Shown here: positions 43,750 through 54,238 of the stretch, one piece after another
How the letters are laid out: every line of letters starts with the position of its first letter
How positions within the stretch are numbered: the stretch's first letter is position 1
DNA from: Chrysoperla carnea
Lineage: Eukaryota > Arthropoda > Insecta > Neuroptera > Chrysopidae
Direction of reading: 5' to 3'
DNA length: 64,000 bases
NCBI RefSeq assembly: GCF_905475395.1
Contig: NC_058339.1
Span: forward strand, 7,138,001-7,202,000
Notes under the pieces: model-generated
Told to the model about the DNA's origin: nothing
Seen by the model: the letters and a program-made list of their open reading frames with translations, nothing else
Database searches by the model: none
Program-made: the position numbers and the translations under genes

Positions 43750-44076
43750 ACTAGAATGCACTCACATACGGTATTGTATACCAAGGCGTACACCCTATTG
43801 CTTTTTATTCATGTTTGTAAGTGTGTTGTTAGTAAAATCTACTACATACACAGACATATAGCACTAGTAATACTAGTATAGACAGGACAATTCGTGCCCG
43901 TGAATGCCTCAAACGACCTCCACTGGTAGGCAGATGTTCCGTATTTCATTGTACCCTTATACCTGCTACTTTTATACCTGCTACTGCCTGTCGGGCTGTA
44001 TTTAGCTCAGTTAAAAATTATTTCTTGAGTGTTAAAGACGTTATTTTAGTAGTATTGCTCTTAAACAGTTTTCATA

Positions 44077-47000
44077 ATGTGTGATACATGTTTTATATGC
44101 AAAGAAGTGTTATCGGATGGTGATGTAGTAGAAGTTAGGCGTGGTCTTCAGACATTAAAAAATGCTAGTATCGCTAGAGGTGATGGTAATATTGAATATT
44201 TAGATACTGTGACTTTTGTAAATGTTCATAGCAATTGTCGTAAAAATTATACGAACACTTTGAGTATAGCGGCTTTTAAACGACGCCAAGAAGAACCGAG
44301 TACATCAATATCTCCACGTAAGAAAAGAATCAGCTCTTTTGATTTCAAAAAATTATGTTTGTTTTGTGGAGAAGAAGCGAGTGAGGTAATTGAGAAAAAA
44401 AAAGAAAAAAAATACAGACGCGTTATTAGAGAAGTGAGTACTCTTTCATTTAAAGACACAGTATTAAAAGCTGCAGAGGCGCGTGGTGATAAATATGGAA
44501 GAAGTGTAAAGGAGCGTGTGAATTTTGAGTATGACTTAGTATCTGTCGAAGCTAAGTATCATGATAAATGTTTCTCAAATTTTTTATTAGTCAGTGGAAA
44601 GGGTGACGCAGGCCGTCCATTGGATGAAAATATTAGAATTGCCATGGAAAATGTTTTTCATTACATAGAAAATAATGACGATTGTCAATTTACATTGGCT
44701 GAGTTAAAAGATATAATGAAAGATTACGTTCCAGATGATAAAACAATAATAAAAAAATTGATTGCTCGATATGGGAATAATATTGTAATTACCACGAAAA
44801 GTAAATCATTAACAATTATTTGCTTTCGAGATACTGCAAGCAATATTTTAACAAATTCGTGGTACGAAAAAAAAAAAGAAAATCATTGTGATGAACGTCT
44901 TCGAATTGTAGAAGCTGCTGCATCAATAATTAAAGAAGATATTCGTTCTGTTACAATTATTCATTACTCATATCCAGCACCAAGTCGAATGTTAGATAAT
45001 ATTAATGACGAAATTCCTAACACTCTAACACATTTCTTGCATCAATTAATTGTGAAGAATAAAAAAGGCCAAACAAAAAAAAATGAAGCAAAATGTACAG
45101 CCATAGCCCATGCTATAATGAGTGTAATGCGTCCACGATCGTTTTCGTCACAGCTGCTACTTAGCCTTTCTGTATTCCTTCATAGAAGATATGCCTCAAA
45201 AAGATTACTAGATGTATTGTCAAGTTTTGGATTTTGTGCTTCATATAGCGATGCTGTGACGTATGAAGTGTCAACTGTTTATCATCCTCAGCCTCGTATT
45301 CTTTCACAGCCTGATGTAATTTTACAGTATGCTGCAGATAATGCAGACATTAATGTTTCCACTATTGATGGGCATAATACTGTGCATATAATGGGTGTAA
45401 TAAAAATCATTTCTCCAAGTAACGCTGTTGTGGCTGATATGCCCATCGTGAAATGTAAGAGTAAACCACGCGCTGATGATTTAGCTACAGTTTCACACGT
45501 ACCTCTTTTAACTTACGAAAATAATGAAGTAGCTGGAATGAGTAAGATTATAGTTGAAGAAATTGATGATAATGTTATTTTAAATGAAGCAATTTGTAGT
45601 AAAGTCGACTTATTGTGGGCATACGCAAAGTGGAGAGATGTCAACGGTCTACCAGGGTGGAATGGATTTTTAGAGAAGCTAACAAAAAATAATAAAGACT
45701 TTACAACATCGACCATAATGTTCCTACCCTTCATTCATCATCCTGCAAGTAATAAAGATACAATTTACACCACATTAGATTGTGCAGTACGTAGTGCCAA
45801 ATCACATGGACAAAATTGTTGCATCATTACTTTTGATCAGCCACTTTACTACAAAGCTCGCGCAATTGTAGCTGCTGCTGATGTTCAATCTGATATATCC
45901 AATGTTATTGTAAGACTGGGTGGTTTTCATATGCTTATGTCGTTTCTTGGATCTATAGGATATATAATGGAAGGAAGTGGACTCAAGGAAGCTCTCAGTG
46001 TTATTTATGCTCCAAATTCAGTAGACAAAATGTTAGATGGCCATGCTTTTGCAAGAAGTGTAAGAGGACATGGACTTGTTAGAGTTGCACTAATGAAGCT
46101 TATATATGATAAATTAACAATCGATCAAAATCTGCAGGAGTTTTTGGATGGTTACATCATGGATATTCTGAGAGGGACGATTTCTTATGATAACATTGAA
46201 GAATCTGAAGATGTTTTGAACGGATTAATACAGTTATTTAATGACGAAGTAGCTAAATTGAAGAACGATGGTCCTACTACTCAGTTATGGCTACAATACA
46301 TTGAAATGATATCAATAGCTAATGATTTCATTCGCGCCGAGAGACTAGGGTTATGGAATGATCATCTTACAAGTGTTCAGCGAATGCTTCCATATTTCCA
46401 TGCATCTGGTCATTTCCTGTATGCTAAATCTGCACATTTATACTTGCAAGATATGTTAGCTTTGAAGGACAAAATGGGACACCAAGACTATATAAACTTT
46501 ACAAAAACATTTGCAGTGAGACGCACAGAAAAATTTAACTGTGGAACCTGGACCGACATGACTATTGAACAAAGTTTGATGAAGTCTATGAAGACTGAAG
46601 GAGGAGTTTCTCGAGGAAGGAGTACTCATGAAAGCGTCTTATGTAAGTGGATATATGGCATGCATGCGACAAATGCAATTTGTGAAGAAATTGAGAAATT
46701 TTGCGACCTTTCATTTGATACCACAGATCAACATGTAGACTCAAGAGATTCACGTATTGAAAGAGATAATACTGACATTAAAAAACTTGTAGAGTGGTTT
46801 GCTTTGCATAATCCTTTTTCAAGTTGCACTCAACTAGTTTCAGTATCAACAGGAATTGTCGGCAATAATAAAATCAACTGTTATAATGCCAAAGAAAATG
46901 GTCTGCAGTCAATTAAAAAAATTATAGGAGTAACATTTGACGAAATTAAATTAAAACGCTCTGACAGAGTTCTTCCATTATCATCAGTAAACACTTCTAT

Positions 47001-48477
47001 CATGGTTCATGACTGCAAGGTAACGATCGATCCGTTATTGCTATTTCAACGAATTAGTTTAAATAAAAAATTTGAGGAAAATCTTAGTGAATATTTACAA
47101 TACGAATTAAGTCCATACCCAACAGCACTATTTGATAATGTTGGCATGAGAAAAACTCAAAAGTCAAAAATATACGACTACTTCGAGCCAATTAATTATC
47201 AAGTAGTTTGTGATGCAACATACATAATCGATGGTGGATTTCTTTTGCATCGTGTCGTATGGCAAAAAAATGATACATTTCATATTGTCATTCACAAATA
47301 TATTAATTATTTATCAAATAATTTCGGAACAAATACTGTTGTCATTTTTGATGGTTACTCTGATAGCAGTAAAAATATCAAAGCTATGGAACAACTAAGA
47401 CGAACCGCTGCTGTTTCTACATCTTGTGAAGTGCACTTCAATGAATCGATGGAAGTTCCTATCAGTCAAGAAAAATTTTTATCTAATCGATTTAACAAAA
47501 GAAAATTAATTGAAATGCTTATTAAGAAGTTCGAAGAAGTTGGTATTGCTACAAGTCAATCACGTGATGATGCTGACGTTTTAATAGTTGAAACAGCGAT
47601 TGAAAAATCAATAAATAATACTACAATTATTGTTGGAGAAGACATAGATCTGTTGGTACTTCTCATAGCACGCACACAAATACTTGATCAACCTACATCA
47701 ATTTTTTTTAAAAAACCAGGAAAAAACAATGTTGAAACAAAAATATACTCGACTGATAGCCTCAACAAATATCCACATTGCAAGAAAAATATTCTGTTTC
47801 TACATGCCATGACCGGATGTGATACAACTTCAGCACTTTTTGGAAAAGGAAAATTGAAAATCATGAAGATGTTTGAAAAAAGACTCGATTTAACCAATTC
47901 TGCAGAAATATTCCAACAAGAAAATTGCTCTCGAGATGTCATTGTCAATGCTGGGACACATTTTCTACTAGCAATGTACGGTGCTCCAAAATCAGAACTT
48001 TCGATAGATAATTACAGATACTGTAGCTTTGCTAAACTAACAAGGCAAAGTACAGCTGTAAAATTTCCATTATTACCACCTACTTCTTCAGCAGCTCAAC
48101 AGCATATTTATCGGGTGTATTATCAAATACAAACCTGGCTAGGAAGAGAAATTGATCCAGAACAGTGGGGTTGGGAGTTAAAAAATAATATACTGCAGCC
48201 AATAACAACTTTATTACCACCAGCACCCGATAATCTACTAAACACAATCTTCTGTAATTGTACAAAAGGTTGCAGCGGCAAATGTGGATGCAGAAAAATT
48301 GGATTAAGATGTTCAAAAGTTTGTGGACATTGCCGTGGCCAGTCATGCTTAAACGCAGAGTCAATCAATGATGAAAATGATGAAGATGTTGATTTAAATA
48401 TAGGAATAAGTCCACTCGACGTTTTGTCAGCAACTGTTGATGACACAGAAACTGAAGACATGGACAATGAATGTTAA
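44077..48477 (+). CDS. 1466-aa transposon protein: Cys-rich N-terminus, PIN/FEN-like nuclease region, C-terminal CXC domain
   Basis: An open frame without introns or breaks. N-terminus: two Cys/His modules (CDTCFICKEVL..NCRKNY, residues 2-60; LCLFCGEEAS..KYHDKCF, about 93-165) separated by a Ser/Pro/Lys linker. The middle 700 residues are helical and unrecognised. Residues about 1049-1260 hold a series of acidic motifs: YIIDGGFLL (1052), VIFDGY (1090), RDDADVLIVETA (1163), VGEDIDLLVLL (1187) and HAMTGCDTTSALFGKGK (1243). This order of Asp motifs ending in a Gly-rich turn is what PIN/FEN/XPG-type 5' nucleases show. Residues about 1393-1428 form a tesmin-like CXC cluster (CNCTKGCSGKCGCRK, then CRGQSC), often DNA-binding. 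It is the only ORF inside 290-bp TIRs, so I infer it is the mobilising enzyme. The family is known to me only as uncharacterised arthropod proteins. Confidence 0.85.
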   Translation: MCDTCFICKEVLSDGDVVEVRRGLQTLKNASIARGDGNIEYLDTVTFVNVHSNCRKNYTNTLSIAAFKRRQEEPSTSISPRKKRISSFDFKKLCLFCGEEASEVIEKKKEKKYRRVIREVSTLSFKDTVLKAAEARGDKYGRSVKERVNFEYDLVSVEAKYHDKCFSNFLLVSGKGDAGRPLDENIRIAMENVFHYIENNDDCQFTLAELKDIMKDYVPDDKTIIKKLIARYGNNIVITTKSKSLTIICFRDTASNILTNSWYEKKKENHCDERLRIVEAAASIIKEDIRSVTIIHYSYPAPSRMLDNINDEIPNTLTHFLHQLIVKNKKGQTKKNEAKCTAIAHAIMSVMRPRSFSSQLLLSLSVFLHRRYASKRLLDVLSSFGFCASYSDAVTYEVSTVYHPQPRILSQPDVILQYAADNADINVSTIDGHNTVHIMGVIKIISPSNAVVADMPIVKCKSKPRADDLATVSHVPLLTYENNEVAGMSKIIVEEIDDNVILNEAICSKVDLLWAYAKWRDVNGLPGWNGFLEKLTKNNKDFTTSTIMFLPFIHHPASNKDTIYTTLDCAVRSAKSHGQNCCIITFDQPLYYKARAIVAAADVQSDISNVIVRLGGFHMLMSFLGSIGYIMEGSGLKEALSVIYAPNSVDKMLDGHAFARSVRGHGLVRVALMKLIYDKLTIDQNLQEFLDGYIMDILRGTISYDNIEESEDVLNGLIQLFNDEVAKLKNDGPTTQLWLQYIEMISIANDFIRAERLGLWNDHLTSVQRMLPYFHASGHFLYAKSAHLYLQDMLALKDKMGHQDYINFTKTFAVRRTEKFNCGTWTDMTIEQSLMKSMKTEGGVSRGRSTHESVLCKWIYGMHATNAICEEIEKFCDLSFDTTDQHVDSRDSRIERDNTDIKKLVEWFALHNPFSSCTQLVSVSTGIVGNNKINCYNAKENGLQSIKKIIGVTFDEIKLKRSDRVLPLSSVNTSIMVHDCKVTIDPLLLFQRISLNKKFEENLSEYLQYELSPYPTALFDNVGMRKTQKSKIYDYFEPINYQVVCDATYIIDGGFLLHRVVWQKNDTFHIVIHKYINYLSNNFGTNTVVIFDGYSDSSKNIKAMEQLRRTAAVSTSCEVHFNESMEVPISQEKFLSNRFNKRKLIEMLIKKFEEVGIATSQSRDDADVLIVETAIEKSINNTTIIVGEDIDLLVLLIARTQILDQPTSIFFKKPGKNNVETKIYSTDSLNKYPHCKKNILFLHAMTGCDTTSALFGKGKLKIMKMFEKRLDLTNSAEIFQQENCSRDVIVNAGTHFLLAMYGAPKSELSIDNYRYCSFAKLTRQSTAVKFPLLPPTSSAAQQHIYRVYYQIQTWLGREIDPEQWGWELKNNILQPITTLLPPAPDNLLNTIFCNCTKGCSGKCGCRKIGLRCSKVCGHCRGQSCLNAESINDENDEDVDLNIGISPLDVLSATVDDTETEDMDNEC

Positions 48478-48686
48478 AAAAAAATTATATACTAAAGTTA
48501 ATTTTTCTGTATTTTTCTGTATTCAAATAAAAAATTATTCACTCGTAAATAAAAAAAAACCTCTTATTACATATTATGGATTATGCCTACGGGGGAAACC
48601 ATGTAAAAAAAAAACGCGCCCTGCATTCTACCTCGAAGGTGGTGAGGAAACGAGTGCATCGTTATAATATAGTCGCTTTCTCGGCG

Positions 48687-48976
48687 CTCTACTCCGAAAA
48701 CGGTTAATTCTACAGAAAAATGCAAGAGACATTTTTTGTAGACAATTTCACGACAAACAATTTTTATAATGACCTTTATTGACCTCTGAGCAATAGATCG
48801 CGAGATATTTGCGAAAAACTGATTTTCGTGACCTTTTGACCTTTATAACTTTTTTAGCCGGCACGATATCAATGTCGATTTTTCACATCTTCATTACAAT
48901 ACCGTAATAAAGGTGTATACAAAAATTCAGCTCACTAGGAATTTTTCCGCAGATAAAACCTAAAATGACTGGACTA
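48687..48976 (-). repeat. Right terminal inverted repeat (about 290 bp)
   Basis: Reverse complement of the left arm, ending AAAATGACTGGACTA, followed by the TGAA target copy. Between the ORF stop at 48477 and this arm lies about 200 bp of non-coding sequence with A-runs. Confidence 0.9.
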
Positions 48977-49637
48977 TGAATACTATTATGATGTTAATCA
49001 ATCGTTAGATATTTTAGATGCACTTGTTAAGTTTCAACATCCGGATGATTACTTAGAATTTTTAAAAAATGTGTACTTAATTTTTGAAAAAAGTTTATCA
49101 AAAAAAAAAAAAAAAAAATACTTTACAAATAATATCAGAACCGTCAGCGGGTAAAACTTATTTCGTCGATGCTATTTTATCCTATAGTTTATGTTTTGGA
49201 TCTATAGGAAATTTTAATAGATATTGTAATTTTCCATTACAAGAAGCAGTTTCTAAAAGAACACTTGTATGGAATGAGCCTAATTGTGAACCAGCTGCCC
49301 ATGATATGATAAAAATGTTATTTGGAGGAGACAATTGCCCAGCTAGAATTAAACACCAACCGGGTGGATTGGTTACTAGGACACCAGTATTCGTAACTTC
49401 AAATAAATAATATTGTATTTCCTACATCAAAAGCGTTTATGGACAGGATGATTACTTACACATGGTAACCTTGTCCATATTTAAAAAAATTTAAATTAAA
49501 ACCTCATCCACATGCAATTATATTTGTTAATGCTAAAATATAACATTAATAAATTATCTAATTTGCCTTTAGTGGAACAAAGTATCATTAATGATAGTGA
49601 GGAAGATGAATATTATGATCCGGATGAAATAATATAA
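48977..49637 (+). pseudogene. Endogenous densovirus NS1 fossil, right part (SF3 helicase)
   Basis: Carries the superfamily-3 helicase Walker A (EPSAGKTYFVD), the FNRYCNFPLQEA stretch, Walker B (LVWNEPN) and the TPVFVTSNK sensor stretch characteristic of parvovirus NS1. Remnants of the C-terminal part (MDRMITYTW-like, then HPHA) follow to about 49637. It is broken, with a few breaks. It is separated from its left part by the 5.5-kb transposon. Confidence 0.88.
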
Positions 49638-49671
49638 ATACATATAACTAATTATTCATTCTTATTTTTGG

Positions 49672-49751
49672 ATCCAAAAATTTGTAACCATTGCAAGCAG
49701 ACCGAAGAAGATTATATACAGAAGGAGCACATTGTCGATGAAGATGATTAG
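49672..49751 (+). pseudogene. Fragment of a DD82E-type transposase C-terminus
   Basis: About 80 bp encode KICNHCKQTEEDYIQKEHIV and match 55899-55978 in the DD82E element (KICNHCKRTEEDYIQKEHIV) with very few changes, then end abruptly in DEDD-stop. The high similarity against the short length suggests a recent partial copy or the remnant of a deleted second element. Confidence 0.8.
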
Positions 49752-49818
49752 ATGATTTCTGGTGGGAATGATGTGAAGCATAAAAATGATTCACCATGTA
49801 TTTTGTCGACGCTTCTAA

Positions 49819-50073
49819 GTGGAACTGAAGTTGTTTTTGAAACAACTTTCGGAAACAATTCGAGCGATGGAATTTATAAGATGCATTTTTTCTTTATTGA
49901 ACGATGCTCCATTTGTTGAACTTCCACGATTAACTCGACTCAAATTTTATAAATGTATAGCTTCAGACAGTTTATTTACGTACAATTTGTTTATCAAAAT
50001 GACACCAAATATAAAAGAATTTATTTTTCGATATCCATATCTATCGAGTTTTTGTCCATTGGAATTTGGAAAA
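49819..50073 (+). CDS. Possible host exon, LRR-like
   Basis: The frame reads FIRCIFSLLNDAPFVELPRL, TRLKFYKCIASDSLFTYNLF and TPNIKEFIFRYPYLS, with L/I spacing like F-box/LRR proteins. It ends at a good splice donor (GGAAAA|GTAAGG at 50073/50074). No neighbouring exons were found and the acceptor is unclear. It could be a stray gene fragment carried here by a transposon. Confidence 0.35.
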
Positions 50074-50119
50074 GTAAGGAGAACGGTTTGTAACAGTTTA
50101 CGAGAACATGAGGAAATTT

Positions 50120-50308
50120 TTACAATTTCTCGGTGGCAAAGAATAAAGAAAGTACAACAAAAAAATCTCCAACTCCAACTAGAGGTTTAAGAAATAAAAT
50201 ATCTAAAATACCGTGAACGAAGAACCCGAGAATTGATGTTCTCATTGCCAAATATATGAGACGATGCTCATATTTTCCAGTCGGATAATATCCTCCTGGA
50301 TCCAAGGC
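50120..50308 (-). CDS. Possible terminal exon of a membrane protein
   Basis: On the minus strand a pyrimidine-rich acceptor (TTTGTGTTGTAG) precedes 63 codons reading ALDPGGYYPTGKYEHRLIYL, then two hydrophobic segments (RTSILGFFVHGILDILFL; GVGDFFVVLSLFF) and a stop. No upstream exons were recognised because the next sequence is virus-like. It overlaps the tail of the plus-strand open frame at 49819. Function unknown. Confidence 0.35.
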   Translation of the reverse strand, partial: ALDPGGYYPTGKYEHRLIYLAMRTSILGFFVHGILDILFLKPLVGVGDFFVVLSLFFATEKL

Positions 50309-50431
50309 CTACAACACAAACAAAAAATAAAAAAAATAGAAATAAAAAAATTTTTTAATTAAAAAGTTACCAAGTAATTAAAAATTTCGTTAAGAATGAT
50401 GAAAATGTGAAGCAACAGCAAGCAGGGCCAA

Positions 50432-51807
50432 ATGTTCTATGAACTAAAAATCAAGATAAATAAAAGTAATAACAGTGATAATATTGAGATAAATATAATA
50501 AAATCTGAACAGCCAACACTGAGATCTACATTCATAATCTGCAATTGTGGTTATATTCTTACTAAACCACTCTTAGTAAATTGTGTTCAAAAGAGCTTCA
50601 GAGCTATAATAACTACAAATAATAAAAGTGGGTTCTCTTGTAACCTAGTTATAACCAATACTGAAGAGAGCATATTAGCATTCATAAATAAATTGTGTGT
50701 AGATTACTCAATTGACTCTCGTGAATTAACACATATATTCACTATTATAATAAATAAATATCCATAATGAATCGTGTGAACAAAGCGAACACATCAAATG
50801 TCTACCAAACTGCGGTTGATAGCATAGATCCGCAAGCTGAAATATTTGATGAGTTCAGTGTGTTAGGATCAACTCCAGATGGTATGCTAGCAAGAAATGG
50901 TACACCAAAAGAATTTATGATATTAGGAATAACTCCTGATGATTTTATAGAGAAACATGGTTCTCCAACTTTTGATTTTGAAGCATTACAAAGGGAATTC
51001 AATATTATATGCACTGATTTTTTATCAGACTTAGATAGAGATCGTAAATCAAAAGCTGTTGAATTTACTTCTAAAATGGTTTATGAAGTAGGACCTGAAT
51101 CCAGACGTGACAAAACAAAAATGGAGGATAAGACATGGAAATTTAAATTTGTATATTCTGAGAAAATAACAAGACCAGCCATAGGTAGTGAAATTAGAGA
51201 AAGTATCACTTTTCCATTATTAGAACAGGCTAGTGGTGGTACTTCTCATGACACTGAACAAGTTCCACATCAATCAACAAAAATAACAATAAAGACTGCC
51301 TTTGTATCTACTTATAGACACAATGCTTTTGTCCCCAAGGCTAATAATAACTGTATTATCCTCACAGTAAAACAAGCTAGTTGATTAGCAATGTTAGTAC
51401 TAGAAAAGATAAACCAAATTGGTTCAACTATGCCAGAACCGATACTATTACTTACTCCATTAAGTGGAGCAGTATATCATAAGGATGATTTAAAGAAAAT
51501 AGGTGAAAAATTTAACCCAGCATTAAATGCATTACAAGTGTGTGACATAATAAATGCAAGTAGCCAATCATCTGGACAATACCTACCCAAATCCAACATA
51601 AATTTTGCATTAGCTTCAATCATTGCATCTACTAGTAGAGTGAAGAAAGAACTACAAAATAGTTTGATAGCAAAGACTGCCAAACAGTATTTAGCAAAAG
51701 GTAAATCATTTGATCCATTAACATTTGAAATTGCAGCAGCCTATGCAACAGGTGGAATCCCTGAAGAGATGTCACCTGAGAAATTGTTGGTCTTATTTAA
51801 CCCTTAA
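50432..51807 (+). pseudogene. Virus-like ORF cluster, family not assigned
   Basis: A small ORF (50432-50767) overlaps the start of a longer coding region (50767-51807) by an ATGA-type junction. Such tight start/stop overlap is uncommon in insect nuclear genes and common in compact virus genomes. Codon use is ordinary and the protein text (SITFPLLEQASGGTSHDTEQ; FEIAAAYATGGIPEEMSPEK) reads like a structural or nucleocapsid-type protein, but I could not match it to a family. The longer region is broken in about one place and otherwise well preserved, so it is not very old. Its end coincides with a piggyBac terminal repeat. Confidence 0.5.
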
Positions 51808-53647
51808 ATGCATAATGTTGCCAATTGTATACGGACCATAAAATATCCATTTATTCGAGTTGTACATTATGTATGTGTTTCTGAACGCATTATAACCATA
51901 GAGTAGATATTCATCTATAATAAAATCAATTGTCAAAAGTGAAATAGCGCGTATTTTCTAAATAATTTGACATTTAGCTGTGGATAGCGGTAAAATTTGT
52001 AACTAACGTGAAAGCGAGTTTTTAATTTTTGTTTTTTCTATGAAAACGCTTATGAATTGTTTTATAAAAATTGTTATTACACTGGAATAAAGGTAAGTTG
52101 ACTATATCAAATTTTATTTTGTTGAATTTTGTTCCAATCTTCAATTTTTTTTCTTAAATAAGAATGTTGCCATTTGTCTACACTATGCGTATACCGGTAA
52201 TGAAATTCCTACTTGGATAATGTTTACTTCATGTTTACTACATAAGTTTTATTGCATTCTTTTTAACTTTTTTTTGCTTCGTTTTAGCATGTCGCGTTTT
52301 TTGCGGGAAAAGGATATAGAGGCCATGCTTGCAGCGTTAGAAAACGGTGATATTTCTGAATATGAGGAAGATATCGGTGATGAAAATGATATAGATTATT
52401 ATCCGAATGTTCGTGAGTTGTTGCGAGAGTTAGACAGTGAACATGATGAAGAGAACTTAACTGAAGATCAACCACTGCTTGAAGAAGAGGGCATATCAAA
52501 TAGGGTACAGTCTCCGGAAACAGCAGCAGTACTTTTGCCTGGTCAGCCGTTGTCAAGTGCTATTGGTATTGCGGAGTGGAGGGCAAGAAGTAGGGAGCTT
52601 GTTTGGAAAAAAAAAAACCTGGAATGGAATGATGAAGGAATAAAATTTTTAGGATCAACGGAACTCCCTGAAGAAATAGCCCAGTTGGATACACCTTTCC
52701 AATTTTTTTCACAATTTATGAATGAGAGTATTCTCGCTAAAATTGTTGACGAGACATATTTATATATTATACAAAATAACATCTCAAATTGTCCTCCAGT
52801 CACTATCACGGAAATACGACAGTTTTTAGGCATAATAATATATATGTCAGTTTTCCATTATCCCAGTGTAAGATCATACTGGGGTAAGTATGGGTTCCAA
52901 AATATAATGCAGACAATGACTGTAAACAGGTTTGAGAAATTACGATCAGTCATTCACTTCAATGACAATCTCCAACACCGTCCTGTAGGTCATCCACAGC
53001 ACGACCGTCTTCATAAGATAAGACCATTGATACAACATCTGAATAAATGCTTCATGAACGCTGCTCCATTTGAGCAAAGATTATCGTTGGATGAACAAAT
53101 GTGTTCTACTAATGTAGCACATTTTATGAAACAGTATCTCCCGAACAAACCCCACAAGTGGGGATTCAAATTATTCGTACTTTGTTCCCTTTCAGGGTAC
53201 GTCTATACATTTGAGATATATTCTGGAAAACAAGAAGATGAAAATCTTCCAGGAGAACCAGATCTTGGTGTTATAGGAAACACCGTGATTCGTTTATGTC
53301 GTTCAGTACCACGCATGCAAAATCATATCATTTATTTTGATAATTTTTATACATCGGTCCCCTTACTTCATTTTTTGAAAAAACAAGGAATATATGCATT
53401 GGGGACTATCCAGAGAAATCGTCTAGGAAAAAATTGTAAGCTGCCTTCTGTAAAAGATTTTATGAAGGAGACTGTTTCTCGTGGTTCTTATGAAGAGCAA
53501 GTCGCTGATTATGACGGTGTAGATATTTCAGTTACATGTTGGAAAGACAACAAAATAGTTACTTTGGCTTCGACTTATGTTGGCTCTGAACCAGCTAGTA
53601 CAGAGACAAAAAAAAAACTCACCAGGAATCATCGATGTCCATGCTAG
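51797..53647 (+). mobile_element. Third piggyBac-family element, 3'-truncated
   Basis: The left end TTAA followed by CCCTTAAATGCATAATG has the piggyBac layout (TTAA target, CCC terminal repeat), with the inner word AATGTTGCCA.TTGT repeated near 51827 and 52162. The transposase starts at 52289 (MSRFLREKDIEAMLAALENG) and runs 452 codons: acidic N-terminus, QLDTPFQFF, first Asp SLDEQMCS, PNKPHKWGFKLF, and second Asp YFDNFYTS. After TYVGSEPAS the frame changes to unrelated residues (TKKKLTRNHRCPC). The third catalytic Asp (GGVD) and the Cys-rich end are missing, so it is dead. It is closest to the 36 kb element by motif wording, but clearly a separate lineage. Confidence 0.88.
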
Positions 53648-54238
53648 TATTAATTTATGTTGCCTTATAAACAAATATTAATTTTTATTTTATTTTATCA
53701 AACACGAAAACTTAGGTTATGTGTGGATCCATTCACATTACAAAATAAATTATGTTAAATTATTATATCAGTATACTGTACATTTTGATAAAAATTATAT
53801 TTGTGAGCAGGAGAAACATATGAAGAAAATTTTACAAAAAAATTTAAATAAACAGAATATTTTAGAATTTAATTGAGATTGCTTACGTTTTATTTAATCC
53901 CATCGTCGACACATTTGGCGTCTATTTGTGATACCTGTTGACACCTTAGGACGTACCAAACGGTAGTGCCAACCTGACATAACCAATATTGATGTAGTAG
54001 AGCTGACTCAAAACGAAGTGGTACCAGCGCAGAAACACATTTTTTTTGGACCGAGTCTATGTCATTTTTAAGGTGAAGTCATCATCATTAATATATACAA
54101 TTTGTGTGTGATAACAAGTGATAAATCCAGTGCTTCCAAAAAGGTTATTGTTGTTTATTGCATTTTAAACTAGAAATTTTTGAATATAATTTTTTGTTAA
54201 TATATATTTTTTTTTTTTTCATATATATATTTAAATAA
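53648..54238. other. Spacer before the DD82E element
   Basis: AT-rich DNA followed from about 53920 by a more GC-balanced stretch that is probably the 5' end of the DD82E element. The string TTTTTTTGGACCGAGTC near 54045 recurs as its exact complement near 60601. No gene was seen. Confidence 0.4.

Larger units (their letters stand above)
43456..48976 (+). mobile_element. 5.5-kb DNA transposon with long TIRs and a PIN/FEN-like protein, looks whole
   Basis: The element has 290-294 bp terminal inverted repeats (start TAGTCCAGTCATTTTAG), 4-bp TGAA flanks, and a single open frame of 1466 codons filling most of the interior. It sits inside a densovirus NS1 fossil, whose two parts resume on either side. 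A diverged relative begins at 62552 in this same window. I cannot place it in a named transposon superfamily: no DDE triad, HUH, or tyrosine recombinase signature was noticed. Confidence 0.85.

Noticed and set aside
48080-48467. Two minus-strand ORFs under the end of the 1466-codon frame
   Set aside because: Antisense shadows. The Cys-rich plus-strand frame explains the sequence.
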